Shown in pieces: positions 18,441 to 27,922 of a stretch of DNA of 64,000 nucleotides. Position 1 is the first letter of the stretch. Each line of letters opens with the position of its first letter. The notes under the pieces were generated by a model, which saw nothing but the letters and a program-made list of their open reading frames with translations, did no database searches and was not told the origin of the DNA. The DNA is taken from the NCBI GenBank assembly GCA_031256955.1, contig JAIRPP010000008.1:272001-336000 (forward strand). Direction: 5' to 3'. The position numbers were made by a program, and so were the translations under genes. The stretch comes from Candidatus Methanoplasma sp. (lineage in GTDB: Archaea; Thermoplasmatota; Thermoplasmata; Methanomassiliicoccales; Methanomethylophilaceae).

Positions 18441-19239
18441 CCGCCTCCGCGCCAGCCGACTCGGCTATCCCGGCCAGCCTCTCCTCCTCCCGCCTGCCCA
18501 TGGATCCGCGGTGGATGTACGCGAGGCGGGTCCCGGACGCGGCCATCGCGGACCTTATCATCGCCTCTATCTCCCCGTCCTGCCTGCCCTCCATCTGATA
18601 TCCCGGGACCATGTGGCCGAAGCTGGCCCCGAACCCCAGGGCTATCTCCGTGAACCTCGGGGCGTAATGCCCCCCGCCCACCCCTATCACGGCGGGGTAT
18701 CCCTCGTCCGCGTCTTCCAGGAGGACCCTCGCCAGCGCCTCCGCCGCGATCTTGTCCCCCCAGGTCCGCTCGTCGCTCCCTATCTCTATGAAATACGTCG
18801 GCTTGGACAGCGACGGGCCGTGGTGAGTCGCCTCGAAGCACACCCTGAACCCGGGCGGGGCCCTCCTCGCGATCGAGCGCAGGGCGGACGTCATGGGGGA
18901 CGGCGCCGCCGGGACCAGCTCCCCCGCCCTCCCCCCGAACCTGTTCTCGCCGTAGTTGCCTATGGGGTGCACGGTGAGCGACGGCTCCCCGCTGGCGGAC
19001 GAGTGCCTCGACATGAACACGACCTCGTCCACCCGGAGCCCCATGGCCTCCGCCCTCGCGTCCGGGTCGTCCATGTATATGTGCAGGTCGGGGGAGGACA
19101 TGATCGCCGAGTCCCCGCGGGCGAAGAACCTGTCCCCTCCGGATCCCCCCAGGTCCTCCCACTTCGCGAGCGAGAGCAGGGAGTCCCTCATGTTGACCGA
19201 CGGGGCGTCGCCCTCGCTGCACACGAGCAGCCTTCTCAT
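18388..19239 (-). CDS. dtdA: Archaeal D-aminoacyl-tRNA deacylase (DtdA-type)
   Basis: MRRLLVCSEGDAPSVNMRDSLL, FEATHHGPSLSKPTYFIEIGSDERTWGD, GVGGGHYAPRFTEIAL. Confidence 0.87.
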   Translation of the reverse strand: MRRLLVCSEGDAPSVNMRDSLLSLAKWEDLGGSGGDRFFARGDSAIMSSPDLHIYMDDPDARAEAMGLRVDEVVFMSRHSSASGEPSLTVHPIGNYGENRFGGRAGELVPAAPSPMTSALRSIARRAPPGFRVCFEATHHGPSLSKPTYFIEIGSDERTWGDKIAAEALARVLLEDADEGYPAVIGVGGGHYAPRFTEIALGFGASFGHMVPGYQMEGRQDGEIEAMIRSAMAASGTRLAYIHRGSMGRREEERLAGIAESAGAEAVTSSDLEPLPGNPRRSP

Positions 19240-19299
19240 GGGGGGCGTATCGCCTCGAAGAGGATTTAAACGGATCACGCGATCCCTTCCGCGATCCCG

Positions 19300-20517
19300 A
19301 TGGAAAACGTCACATTGAGGGAGAAGGCTATGCTCCATCTGAGCCGCTTCCCCGACATGCACCCCAAGGAGGAGTTCAACGTCCCGTTCGACCTCACCCA
19401 GGACGGCATCGCCACGGTCCTGGGGATATCCAGGGCGCACGCGTCGCTGGAGCTGAAGAAGCTCAAGGCGTCCGGCAAGGCCGACGACTGGGTCGCCCGC
19501 ATACGCGGATCCGGCAACAAGCGCAGGGCGTACTACCTCCTGCCGGACGGGTTCGCCGAGGCGAGGGCGATAAAGGAGCGCATAGAGGCGTCCGGAGTCG
19601 TCATAGACTCGCTCCTGGACATGAAGCGCTGCGACCCGAAGGTCATGTGGATGAGCCTCAGCCCCGGCGACAGGGAAACGTTCGGCCTTGCGTGCGTGAT
19701 CAGGGCGCCCATACAGAGGAAGACCCTGCCCGACACCGCCACCGGGGTGATCCCCACCGACTTCTACGGCACGGTGTGCATAGGGGACCGCGTCCGCGAG
19801 AACTACCTCTCGGTGGTGGACCCGGAGAAGGTGAGGACGTGGCACAGCGCTGCCGCGGACTGGTGGATGGAGAACGGGGACGACCATGCGGAGAGGCTGC
19901 ACCACCTGGTCCGCGCCGGGAGGCACGGGGAGGCGTGCAGGCTCGCGCTGAAGTGCTCCGACGAGTTCCTGGACGGCGCCTGCGAGGACATACTGGAATC
20001 CATGAAGGGGCTGGCCCCGCCCCCCAGGCACAGGGAGTCCATGTACGGCATGAGGTCGAAGATAGCCCTGTCGTGCGGGGACGTCCGCGACGCGCTCGCA
20101 TGCGCCGATGCGCTGGACGAGTACGGCGCGGGAGAGGGCGACATGGTCAGGGCGGAGGCCGCCCTGGCGTCGGGCGACCTCGACGGCGCGTTCGAGAAGG
20201 CCTCCGCCATATTCGCGGAGAGGGGGTGGACCAGGGCGGCCCTGGCCGCCGCGGGGGCGCTCCTGCGCGCGGGCAGGCTGGCGGAGGCGGACTCCTTCCT
20301 AGCGTCCGCCTGCGAGGCGATGGAGAGGGAGGGGGACGCGACGGGCGTCGGAGAGGCCCTCTTCCTGAGGGCCGCGGGAGCCTACGGGCGCGGGAAGAAG
20401 AGCGAGTGCGCCGGATACCTGTCGAAGGCGCTCCGCGCATGCGGGAGAGGGCGCCTCAGGGGGCGCATAGAGTCCGCCTCGGAGGCGCTCCGCGACGGGC
20501 GCGAGCCCCGCTTCTGA
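19300..20517 (+). CDS. Winged-helix plus helical/TPR-like repeat regulator
   Basis: DLTQDGIATVLGISRAHASLELKKLKASG HTH, followed by TPR-like alpha repeats. Confidence 0.6.
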   Translation: MENVTLREKAMLHLSRFPDMHPKEEFNVPFDLTQDGIATVLGISRAHASLELKKLKASGKADDWVARIRGSGNKRRAYYLLPDGFAEARAIKERIEASGVVIDSLLDMKRCDPKVMWMSLSPGDRETFGLACVIRAPIQRKTLPDTATGVIPTDFYGTVCIGDRVRENYLSVVDPEKVRTWHSAAADWWMENGDDHAERLHHLVRAGRHGEACRLALKCSDEFLDGACEDILESMKGLAPPPRHRESMYGMRSKIALSCGDVRDALACADALDEYGAGEGDMVRAEAALASGDLDGAFEKASAIFAERGWTRAALAAAGALLRAGRLAEADSFLASACEAMEREGDATGVGEALFLRAAGAYGRGKKSECAGYLSKALRACGRGRLRGRIESASEALRDGREPRF

Positions 20518-22032
20518 TCACGCGGACCTGTTGGCCTTGAGGGAGTCCAGGTCGGAGATGTACAGGTCCCGGATGTCCTTTATGCCCCACTTGAGCATGG
20601 CCAGCCTCTCGAACCCGAACCCCCACGCCAGGACGGGGTGCCTCACGCCGAACGGGGCCACCACCTCCGGCCTGAATATGCCCGCGCCCCCCAGCTCCAT
20701 CCACCTGCCGTTGAAGAAGACCTCCAGCTCCAGGGACGGCTCGGTGTACGGGAAGTAGGCGGGCCTTATGCGTATCTGGTCGAACCCCATGCGGGAGTAG
20801 AACTCCCTGATTATGGAGACCAGCATGTCGAAGCTGCCGTTCTCGTCTATGACGATCCCCTCGATCTGCGTGAACTCCGGCAGGTGGGTGGCGTCGATGG
20901 ACTCGTTGCGGAATATGCGGGATATGGAGAACGCCTTCTGAGGCGCGTCGGGGTGCTCGGCGATGTACCTTATGCTGCTGACGGTGCTGTGGGTCCGGAG
21001 AAGGGCCGCCTCGGCCTTCTCCCTCGACCATGTCCCGCCCCAGCCGGTGGAGCCCGTGCCCCCGCCGCTCTCGTGGATCTCCCTCACCCTGGAGACCAGG
21101 GCCTCGTCCTCTATCCTTATGCGGGGCGGGTCGGAGAGGTAGAACGTGTCCTGCAGGTCCCTGGCGGGATGGTCCTGCGGCGTGTACAGCGCGTCGAGGT
21201 TCCAGAACGCGGGCTGGACGTACTCCGACGACATCTCGGTGAACCCCATGTCCGTGAACATCCTGCGGACCTCCGCCCCCAGCCTGGACAGGGGGTGCTT
21301 CTTGGCCGGGTGCACCGCCTGGGCGGGCACGCTCACGTCGTACCTCCTGAACTCCGCGCCCCTCCACTCGCCGCTCTGTATCAGGCGGTCGGTTATGTCG
21401 GTGACCTGCTTCCTGAGGCTCAGCCCCGAGCGGGCGGCCGATTCCCCGGCGGGGGTCAGCGAGACCTCCCTGCGGGATTCCGCGATCTCCCTCACGAGCC
21501 CCTGGCGGCCCTTCAGGTCCCTCAGGGCCTTCGCGTCCGCCTCCGCCTCGGGCACGGGGCCGGACATCATCCTCTCTATGAGGATCTCGTCGGGGCCCTT
21601 GGCCCCCAGGGCCGCCACGCCCGCGTCCGTCAGCGACAGAATGGTGGAATCCCCCTCGCGGGATATGTCCGCCAGCCCCTTCCTCTTGAGCCAGCCGACC
21701 GCTATCTTGTCCCTGCCCCCGGGCATGGCCTCGGCCAGGGCCGCCAGGCTCATCCTCCCGCCGGCGCGGGATACGATCTCCAGCGCCGCCCTCTCGGGCA
21801 GGGGGGACGCCGCCTCGCGGTCGGCGACCTCGTACAGCTTGGAGGAGGTTCCCTCGACGATCGCCAGCCCCTTGGATTCCAGGGACATGGCCGCGCGCAT
21901 GACCTCCACCTCCGCCTCGAAGCTCCCTCCGGACACCAGCCCCTTCGGGGAGCTCCTCCCGCCGGACGCGTCCAGCGCCAGCAGCAGCCTCTTCTCGTTG
22001 TGGCTCAGGCCTTCTATGATGGGGTCGCTCAT
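20518..22032 (-). CDS. pheS: Phenylalanyl-tRNA synthetase alpha subunit
   Basis: N-terminal HTH repeats then class II core: MGFTEMSSEYVQPAFWNLDALYTPQDHPARDLQDTFYL, GVRHPVLAWGFGFERLAML. Confidence 0.94.
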   Translation of the reverse strand: MSDPIIEGLSHNEKRLLLALDASGGRSSPKGLVSGGSFEAEVEVMRAAMSLESKGLAIVEGTSSKLYEVADREAASPLPERAALEIVSRAGGRMSLAALAEAMPGGRDKIAVGWLKRKGLADISREGDSTILSLTDAGVAALGAKGPDEILIERMMSGPVPEAEADAKALRDLKGRQGLVREIAESRREVSLTPAGESAARSGLSLRKQVTDITDRLIQSGEWRGAEFRRYDVSVPAQAVHPAKKHPLSRLGAEVRRMFTDMGFTEMSSEYVQPAFWNLDALYTPQDHPARDLQDTFYLSDPPRIRIEDEALVSRVREIHESGGGTGSTGWGGTWSREKAEAALLRTHSTVSSIRYIAEHPDAPQKAFSISRIFRNESIDATHLPEFTQIEGIVIDENGSFDMLVSIIREFYSRMGFDQIRIRPAYFPYTEPSLELEVFFNGRWMELGGAGIFRPEVVAPFGVRHPVLAWGFGFERLAMLKWGIKDIRDLYISDLDSLKANRSA

Positions 22033-23159
22033 CCTTTCACCCACTCGAACCCGTCGAACGCCATCCCGTCGATCACGTCCCTGGCCTTCTCCCTCTTCTC
22101 CTGATGGGACTCCAGGAACGCGTTTATCCTGTCCGTCAGGATGGACTTGCACTCGCCGCAGAGGATCTCCCCCTTCCTGCACCTGTCGGCGGTCTCGCTC
22201 AGCTTGGAGTCGTCGCTCTCGAACAGGCAGTAGTTGTACTTGTGGACGGCGCAGACGTCCGGGTTCCCGCCGCACCTCCTCTGCTCCTCCACGGAAACCC
22301 TGCCCCCGGTGAATGCCCTGCCGACCTTCTTCTTGACGTCTTTCGGGCCGTCGGTGGTGTATATTGTGCCCATCTCGTCCGTGGACGACATCTTGTCGCC
22401 GCCGCCGAGGCCCGGGAACATCTTGCAGTACAGCATGACGGGCTTGGGGTACCCCAGCCCGGGCGCTGCGTCCCTGGCGACCCTGAAGTGCGGGTCCTGG
22501 TCTATGCCGCACGGTATCAGGCAGGGGACCTGCCTCCCCTGCTGCTCCGACGGGAGGAACGCGGGGGCGGCCTGTATCGTGGTGAAGAATATGGAGCCTA
22601 TGTTGGTGGAGTTGTCGAATCCGAACACCGCCTTCGCGGTGGAGAACGTGACCTTCTTGGCCACCTTGAGGGCTATGGGGTACAGCGTGGAGATGTTCTC
22701 CGTGTCCAGGATGATCCTGGTCTTGGCGGGGTCGAACCCCAGCGCGACGAAGTCCAGCGCGTTCTGGTACGCCAGGCTCTTGGTGTCCCTCAGCGTGAGG
22801 TCCTTAAACAGGAACTTCTCGTCGTCCGTCATCTGGAACAGCATCGGGACGTCGAACACGTCCTGCACCCACTTGTTGAAGATCCACGGCATCATGTGCC
22901 CGAGGTGGGTCTGCCCGGACGGGCCCCTCCCCGTGTACAGGACGAACCTGTTCCCCTTCTCATACTCGTCGAGGAGCCACCCCATGTCCCTGTGGGTGTA
23001 GAACACGCCCCTCCTGAGCATCGGGTGTATCTCCCCGTGCCTCCCGATCCTCCTGAGGAGCGCGTCGTCCACGGGGGCCGTGCCGAACCTCTCCATGAGG
23101 AGGCCGTAGTCAATGTCCCCGCTGACCTCCCAGGGTGTCACAGTGAAATCGTCCGCCAT
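22029..23159 (-). CDS. trpS: Tryptophanyl-tRNA synthetase
   Basis: YTGRGPSGQTHLGHMMPW, FQMTDDEKFLFKDL, GGDKMSSTDEMGTIYTTD. Confidence 0.94.
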   Translation of the reverse strand: MADDFTVTPWEVSGDIDYGLLMERFGTAPVDDALLRRIGRHGEIHPMLRRGVFYTHRDMGWLLDEYEKGNRFVLYTGRGPSGQTHLGHMMPWIFNKWVQDVFDVPMLFQMTDDEKFLFKDLTLRDTKSLAYQNALDFVALGFDPAKTRIILDTENISTLYPIALKVAKKVTFSTAKAVFGFDNSTNIGSIFFTTIQAAPAFLPSEQQGRQVPCLIPCGIDQDPHFRVARDAAPGLGYPKPVMLYCKMFPGLGGGDKMSSTDEMGTIYTTDGPKDVKKKVGRAFTGGRVSVEEQRRCGGNPDVCAVHKYNYCLFESDDSKLSETADRCRKGEILCGECKSILTDRINAFLESHQEKREKARDVIDGMAFDGFEWVKG

Positions 23160-23259
23160 GCGGTACCGACAGCGGCACCATCGCTTTTAAACTTTCGAGG
23201 CCGGAAGGGGCTTGGAGAAAATCGGGCGCGGGGCGGAGCCCCGCGCATTGGCGTTTGTG

Positions 23260-23589
23260 TCAGCCCGACGGCGACGGGCCGCACCCGCCGCATCCGTGGG
23301 ACTGGTACGCGCAGTACCCGGTCTGGGCGTAGTAGTCGGCGCAGTAGCCGTGCCCGCACGGGGCGGACGGCGCGGAGAGGACCGCCGCGGGAGCGGGCGA
23401 GACGGAATCCGCTGCCTCTTCCGCATACGGCGCCCCCAAGGGGCTGTCGACGATCGTGCAGGTGCATCTGTCGTTGTGCGCCGCATAGGCGGCGTACGCC
23501 GCCATGAGGAGCGCCAAGAGCAGTATTATTATCAGAACCGCCAGCAGCAGCGGCCACCTCTTGTCTTCCTTCTTTTCTTCATCTTTCAA
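23260..23589 (-). CDS. Small single-TM protein with Cys-rich C-terminus
   Basis: MKDEEKKEDKRWPLLLAVLIIILLLALLMAAYAAYAAHNDRCTCTIVDSPLG...CGHGYCADYYAQTGYCAYQSHGCGGCG. Confidence 0.6.
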   Translation of the reverse strand: MKDEEKKEDKRWPLLLAVLIIILLLALLMAAYAAYAAHNDRCTCTIVDSPLGAPYAEEAADSVSPAPAAVLSAPSAPCGHGYCADYYAQTGYCAYQSHGCGGCGPSPSG

Positions 23590-23696
23590 AACTAATCCCC
23601 CTTAAGGACTATATGGAACATGGCATAGCGGATTTAAAAAGGATTTGATGCTGGCGTGCGGATCCGAGCCCGATCGGGGAGCGGCCCGCCCCCTCA

Positions 23697-24188
23697 TTGG
23701 ACGCGGAGGCTCCTTGGGAATCGCTTAACTACGATGACGGCGTTGCGCGGGGCATGTGGAGCATACTCGGCGCGGACGCGCTGTACCTTGACATCCCCCA
23801 TGTGCTGAAATCCAGGTTGGCGGAGCTGTCCGGCGAGGGCGATGCGGGGGAGAGGTTCAGGGGGTTCCTGGGCTCGTCGGAGGTCATGTTCCTCCTGAAC
23901 GGCGAGACGGAGGAGTGCTCTTTCTTCATAACCGTCCCTGACGAGCTCGGCCCGGAGGACATACAGCTGATGGCGGACGCGATACTGGATATAGCCAGGT
24001 CGTCGGAGCTCCCGTTCGTGGCCGCAGGCGGGGCGGAGCAGAGGTTCAAGGTCATAATCAACAACCAGAGGGAGCCCGAGCTCGTGGGGCTGAACAAGAC
24101 TCCCGGGATGTCCTCCGCGGAGGTCTTCAAGCCCATCTTCCGCGCCCTGGACTCGCCCGGGCGCATGAACAGCCGCTTCGACCTCTGA
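23697..24188 (+). CDS. Hypothetical protein (163 aa, TTG start in track; ATG at 23754 alternative)
   Basis: Open frame with protein-like composition; no recognised family. Confidence 0.5.
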   Translation: MDAEAPWESLNYDDGVARGMWSILGADALYLDIPHVLKSRLAELSGEGDAGERFRGFLGSSEVMFLLNGETEECSFFITVPDELGPEDIQLMADAILDIARSSELPFVAAGGAEQRFKVIINNQREPELVGLNKTPGMSSAEVFKPIFRALDSPGRMNSRFDL

Positions 24189-24190
24189 AC

Positions 24191-25306
24191 TCACCCGCCG
24201 AGGCGCATCCCGCCGAAGTCGCTCTCGTCCCTCTTCGGGGTCCCGGGCACCGGGGCCTGCGGCTCCCCCGCCCTGTCGAGCCTGGCGAACACGGGCACCG
24301 GGCGGAACTCCGCCCATCTCGACGCTATGTCGCTTATGATGGCGGACTCGAACGCGAGGTAGTACAGCAGGGACGATGACGCCACTATCGCCGCCACCAT
24401 CGCGGCGGAGAGGCCCAGGTAGTACAGCACGGACAGGTACCCCGACGACCCTATGGCGGAGAACACCAGCAGGAACGCGGCCACTATGGGCACGGCCATC
24501 GTCTTCACGGTGGAGACGACCCCGTTGTACACCCTGTAGTCGCGGTGATGGGTCTCCACCCTCGCGTTCAGGGACCTGAACACAGACCACGGCAGCACCA
24601 TCACCGGGATGTACAGGATCAGGGAGAATATCAGGAAGTGGACCGAGAGGATGTTGTCGGCGTCCATCTCCCCGCTCAGGTCCATTATGGCGGGGTTCAT
24701 GGATATGTATATCCACACGAACATGCCGACCACCAGCCCGAGGGATATGGTCCCCCCCATGTCCCTCCAGGGGATCCTGCGCCTGCGGGCCTCGCAGTCT
24801 ATGGTTATGTTCCTGGTGTCGAGGTCCTCGGGTATCTTGAACACGAACGCGACCGCCCTTTCGAACATGGTGTGGGACTCTTTCACGTTGTAGTATTCTA
24901 TGGACCTCAGGACGCGGTAGAACATCCACCTCTGCATGGCCTCCACCAGGGAGGCCATCCCGGGGGCGCCCACCATGACCACCAGCGCCAGCACGACGAG
25001 GTTGGGGGGGACTCCCAGGAGCCACAGGGCGGCCGCGATCGCGGCAGGGGCCGCCAGCAGCCAGAACCTCTTCCTGAGGTAGTACGTGACCCCGCTCGCT
25101 ATGAACGGGGACGATAGCCACGGGGCCGCGTCGCGGACGGACATGGACGACGACGCGGAGGAGTACAGGAGGAACGCCACCGTGGCGATGAGCGCGACCG
25201 TCGCGGCGGCCGCGGACAGCCTGTCGCACGGGCGCGCCAGCGACAGCCCCTCGGGCTCGGTTGCCCAGAACTCCCTCTTCGCTCCCTTCTCTATGCGCGG
25301 CCTCAT
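24191..25306 (-). CDS. Multi-pass membrane protein of unknown function
   Basis: At least six hydrophobic segments; start MRPRIEKG at 25306 overlaps stop of 25303..25638. Confidence 0.65.
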   Translation of the reverse strand: MRPRIEKGAKREFWATEPEGLSLARPCDRLSAAAATVALIATVAFLLYSSASSSMSVRDAAPWLSSPFIASGVTYYLRKRFWLLAAPAAIAAALWLLGVPPNLVVLALVVMVGAPGMASLVEAMQRWMFYRVLRSIEYYNVKESHTMFERAVAFVFKIPEDLDTRNITIDCEARRRRIPWRDMGGTISLGLVVGMFVWIYISMNPAIMDLSGEMDADNILSVHFLIFSLILYIPVMVLPWSVFRSLNARVETHHRDYRVYNGVVSTVKTMAVPIVAAFLLVFSAIGSSGYLSVLYYLGLSAAMVAAIVASSSLLYYLAFESAIISDIASRWAEFRPVPVFARLDRAGEPQAPVPGTPKRDESDFGGMRLGG

Positions 25307-25638
25307 CTCTTCTCCATCCATATCTCGGCGTCTATCGTCGCCTTCTCCCCCGCGAACACGCCGAATATGGCGCTCATCTCGGAGTCCCCCCCTGTCTCGA
25401 CCTCGAAGGACGCGTCCGTGACGCGGCCCCTGTGCGCCAGAGGGGCTCCCGATCCGCCGGTCACCGCCACGTCGACGGGGGCGTCGGAGCGGACGCGCAC
25501 GTGCAGGACGGACTTCTTCCTGACGCTCAGCACGAACGGGGCCACGTTCCTGTAGAAGCCGTCGGCGGAGGGGTCGAACTCCCCGATGAGCCTCCCTTTC
25601 AGTTCCAAGACGAGAGTCCTTTTCTTAAACAGCGGCAC
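25303..25638 (-). CDS. Hypothetical beta-rich protein (111 aa)
   Basis: MPLFKKRTLVLELKGRLIGEFDP...; ATGA coupling to downstream membrane protein. Confidence 0.6.
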   Translation of the reverse strand: MPLFKKRTLVLELKGRLIGEFDPSADGFYRNVAPFVLSVRKKSVLHVRVRSDAPVDVAVTGGSGAPLAHRGRVTDASFEVETGGDSEMSAIFGVFAGEKATIDAEIWMEKR

Positions 25639-25701
25639 GGATTCACCGTCCCTTCCCCATCCGCGAGTATGTAGATAGATATTTCGCGGCCGCGGGGCCC
25701 G

Positions 25702-26697
25702 TCACTCGGGCGGGCCCTCTGCCTCGGGGAGGTCCAGGTCCGTGGAGTACTTCCACATCCTGGGATAGTGGCCCCGCTCCATCAGCACCCTCTCCGCGAC
25801 CGCGGCGACCCCGCTGTCCGAGGCCATTATCTTCTGCGACGACATCGCCGCCTTGGCGAGGGCTATCAGCTCCCCGCGGGCGGTCATGAGCGCCACCAGG
25901 GCGTTCTTCCTGATCTCCTCGTCCAGCATGTGGACCCCGCGGACGCTCAGGTCCGCCCCGTGGCATATGGCGTCCACCGCGGTCGCCTTGACTATGATCT
26001 TCGGCAGAGGCTCCAACAGGGCCTCCATGGGCATCACCATGCCCCTGAGCCACGCCTCCCTGCCCATGCGCTGCCAGAACACGTACGCGTCCGTCGCGTC
26101 GTGCAGCGTGGCGGCGCGGCCCTCCCCCATCACTCCCGAGCGGGTCCTCCTGAGCTCCGCCATGCTGGCCCCGCACCCCATGGCCTCGCCCGCGTCGGTG
26201 CATATGGTCCTTATGTACGTGCCCGCGTCGCACGAGACCCTGAACAGCACGTCCCTGTCCCTTATCTCAAGGATCTCCAGCTCGCCGACCGTCCTTATGC
26301 GCATCTGCCTCTTCACGGCGGACCTGGCGGGGGGCGTCTGGTATATCTTCCCGCGGAACCTGCCCAAAACCTTCCTTATCTTCTCCTCCGGCACGTCCCC
26401 GTGCAGCCTCATCAGGCACACGTACTCCTTGTCCGACGACAGGACGATGTCGGTGAGCCGCACCGCCTTGCCCAGGCATATGGGCAGGACCCCGCTCACG
26501 TGGGGGTCCAGCGTCCCGCCGTGGCTTATCTTCTCCACTTTGAGCGAATCCCTGGCCCACGCCGTCGCCTGATGCGACGTCGGCCCCTTGGGCTTGTCCA
26601 GGGCTATGACCCCCGCCTGCATCAGCTCCCCCATGGTGCGGTCCGAGGGGCGCTTGCCCCATCTGTCCTTTATGGCCGACGGGTCCTTTATCAGCAA
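25702..26697 (-). CDS. cbf5: tRNA/rRNA pseudouridine synthase Cbf5 (TruB/dyskerin family)
   Basis: VIALDKPKGPTSHQATAWARDSL, HGGTLDPHVSGVLPICLGKAVRL, PUA-like C-terminus. Confidence 0.94.
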   Translation of the reverse strand: MLIKDPSAIKDRWGKRPSDRTMGELMQAGVIALDKPKGPTSHQATAWARDSLKVEKISHGGTLDPHVSGVLPICLGKAVRLTDIVLSSDKEYVCLMRLHGDVPEEKIRKVLGRFRGKIYQTPPARSAVKRQMRIRTVGELEILEIRDRDVLFRVSCDAGTYIRTICTDAGEAMGCGASMAELRRTRSGVMGEGRAATLHDATDAYVFWQRMGREAWLRGMVMPMEALLEPLPKIIVKATAVDAICHGADLSVRGVHMLDEEIRKNALVALMTARGELIALAKAAMSSQKIMASDSGVAAVAERVLMERGHYPRMWKYSTDLDLPEAEGPPE

Positions 26698-27227
26698 GCC
26701 GCGCCCCCCATCCCCTCGATTATCGCGTCGGCGACCTCGCCGGGGCTGAGCTCGTCGGTGTCGATCACCATGTCGTAGACGCTCTTGTCGCCTATATCGA
26801 TCCCATAATATCTCATGTAGCGCAGGGCCTCGGACCTCTGCCGCTCCACGGTCTCGCGTCGCGCATCCTCCGCGCTCTCCCCCTCGCGCAGGCCTATGCG
26901 GGCTATGCGGACGTCGGGGGACGCGTCTAAGTATATCTTGAAGGCGGGTATCCCGTTGCCGGACAGCATGTACGCCGACAGCCTGGATTCGAAGATCATG
27001 TCCGGGTTGGCCTTGGCCACCTCGACTATCTTCGCGTCTATGTCGCGGTCTATGCCGGGATCCCTCTCCGCCAGGGCGCCCAGCTCCGCCAGGGTGAGGC
27101 CCCTCTCGGCGGCCATCGCCCGGAACATCTCCCCGAACACGGCGGCCCTGATCCCCAGGCGGTCCGACAGCATCCTGCAGACCGTGGTCTTCCCGGACCC
27201 GGGGGGCCCGCTTATGGTTATCCTCAT
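26691..27227 (-). CDS. cmk: Archaeal cytidylate kinase
   Basis: MRITISGPPGSGKTTVCRMLSDRLG, IYLDASPDVRIARI, YGIDIGDKSVYDMVIDTD. Confidence 0.92.
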   Translation of the reverse strand: MRITISGPPGSGKTTVCRMLSDRLGIRAAVFGEMFRAMAAERGLTLAELGALAERDPGIDRDIDAKIVEVAKANPDMIFESRLSAYMLSGNGIPAFKIYLDASPDVRIARIGLREGESAEDARRETVERQRSEALRYMRYYGIDIGDKSVYDMVIDTDELSPGEVADAIIEGMGGAAC

Positions 27228-27229
27228 GC

Positions 27230-27922
27230 TCAGACCTTTTCGACCGGCTCCTCTCCGAGGCGCTTCTTGATCAGGATGTATCTGATCAGCCTGTTCTCGA
27301 GCTGCCCTATGGGCAGGCTTATCATGGTGTACACCACGATCCAGATGGGCATGATCCAGAGGCTTTCCATGAGGTTGACGGGGCCCCAGGGGATGTTTAT
27401 GACGAGCAGCTCCGGGGACGCGGCCATGACCGTAGTCCCCAGGAAGTACCTGACCCAGGCGTAGATGGGGATTATGACGATCATGGTTATGGGCATGACC
27501 TTCATCATCTGGCCCTGCGCCTCCATGCTCTTGGCCATCACGACCGGGCGCTGCTCCTCCAGCTTCTTCAGCTTGTAGAGGTTGTTCTCGATCCTGGCCT
27601 TGCGCATCTCCTTGTTGAGCTCGCTGCTCATGTGCTGGTTCCGGGCCTGGGCGACGAAGTCGGTCATGTAGCTCCTTATGACGGTGCTGATCGTTATCAT
27701 CGTCAGGCCGGCCAGTATCAGGGTCAGGACGGGGTACCTCCCGTCGAAGGCCATGACCTGGAACACGGTGTTGAGGGCCATCCCGACAGGCTCCCAGAAC
27801 TGGGTTATGGCCAGCATGATCATCATCGCGAACATCATGCCGATCATGGTGCCCTTGGGCATGGCGGGCATAGGCTGCTGCTTCATGCTCTGGGGGCTGC
27901 CGGGGTTGGGCATCTCACTCAT
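27230..27922 (-). CDS. EMC3/TMCO1 (DUF106) membrane insertase-family protein
   Basis: Three TM regions with cytosolic coiled segment; position next to secY as in archaeal spc operons. Confidence 0.8.
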   Translation of the reverse strand: MSEMPNPGSPQSMKQQPMPAMPKGTMIGMMFAMMIMLAITQFWEPVGMALNTVFQVMAFDGRYPVLTLILAGLTMITISTVIRSYMTDFVAQARNQHMSSELNKEMRKARIENNLYKLKKLEEQRPVVMAKSMEAQGQMMKVMPITMIVIIPIYAWVRYFLGTTVMAASPELLVINIPWGPVNLMESLWIMPIWIVVYTMISLPIGQLENRLIRYILIKKRLGEEPVEKV

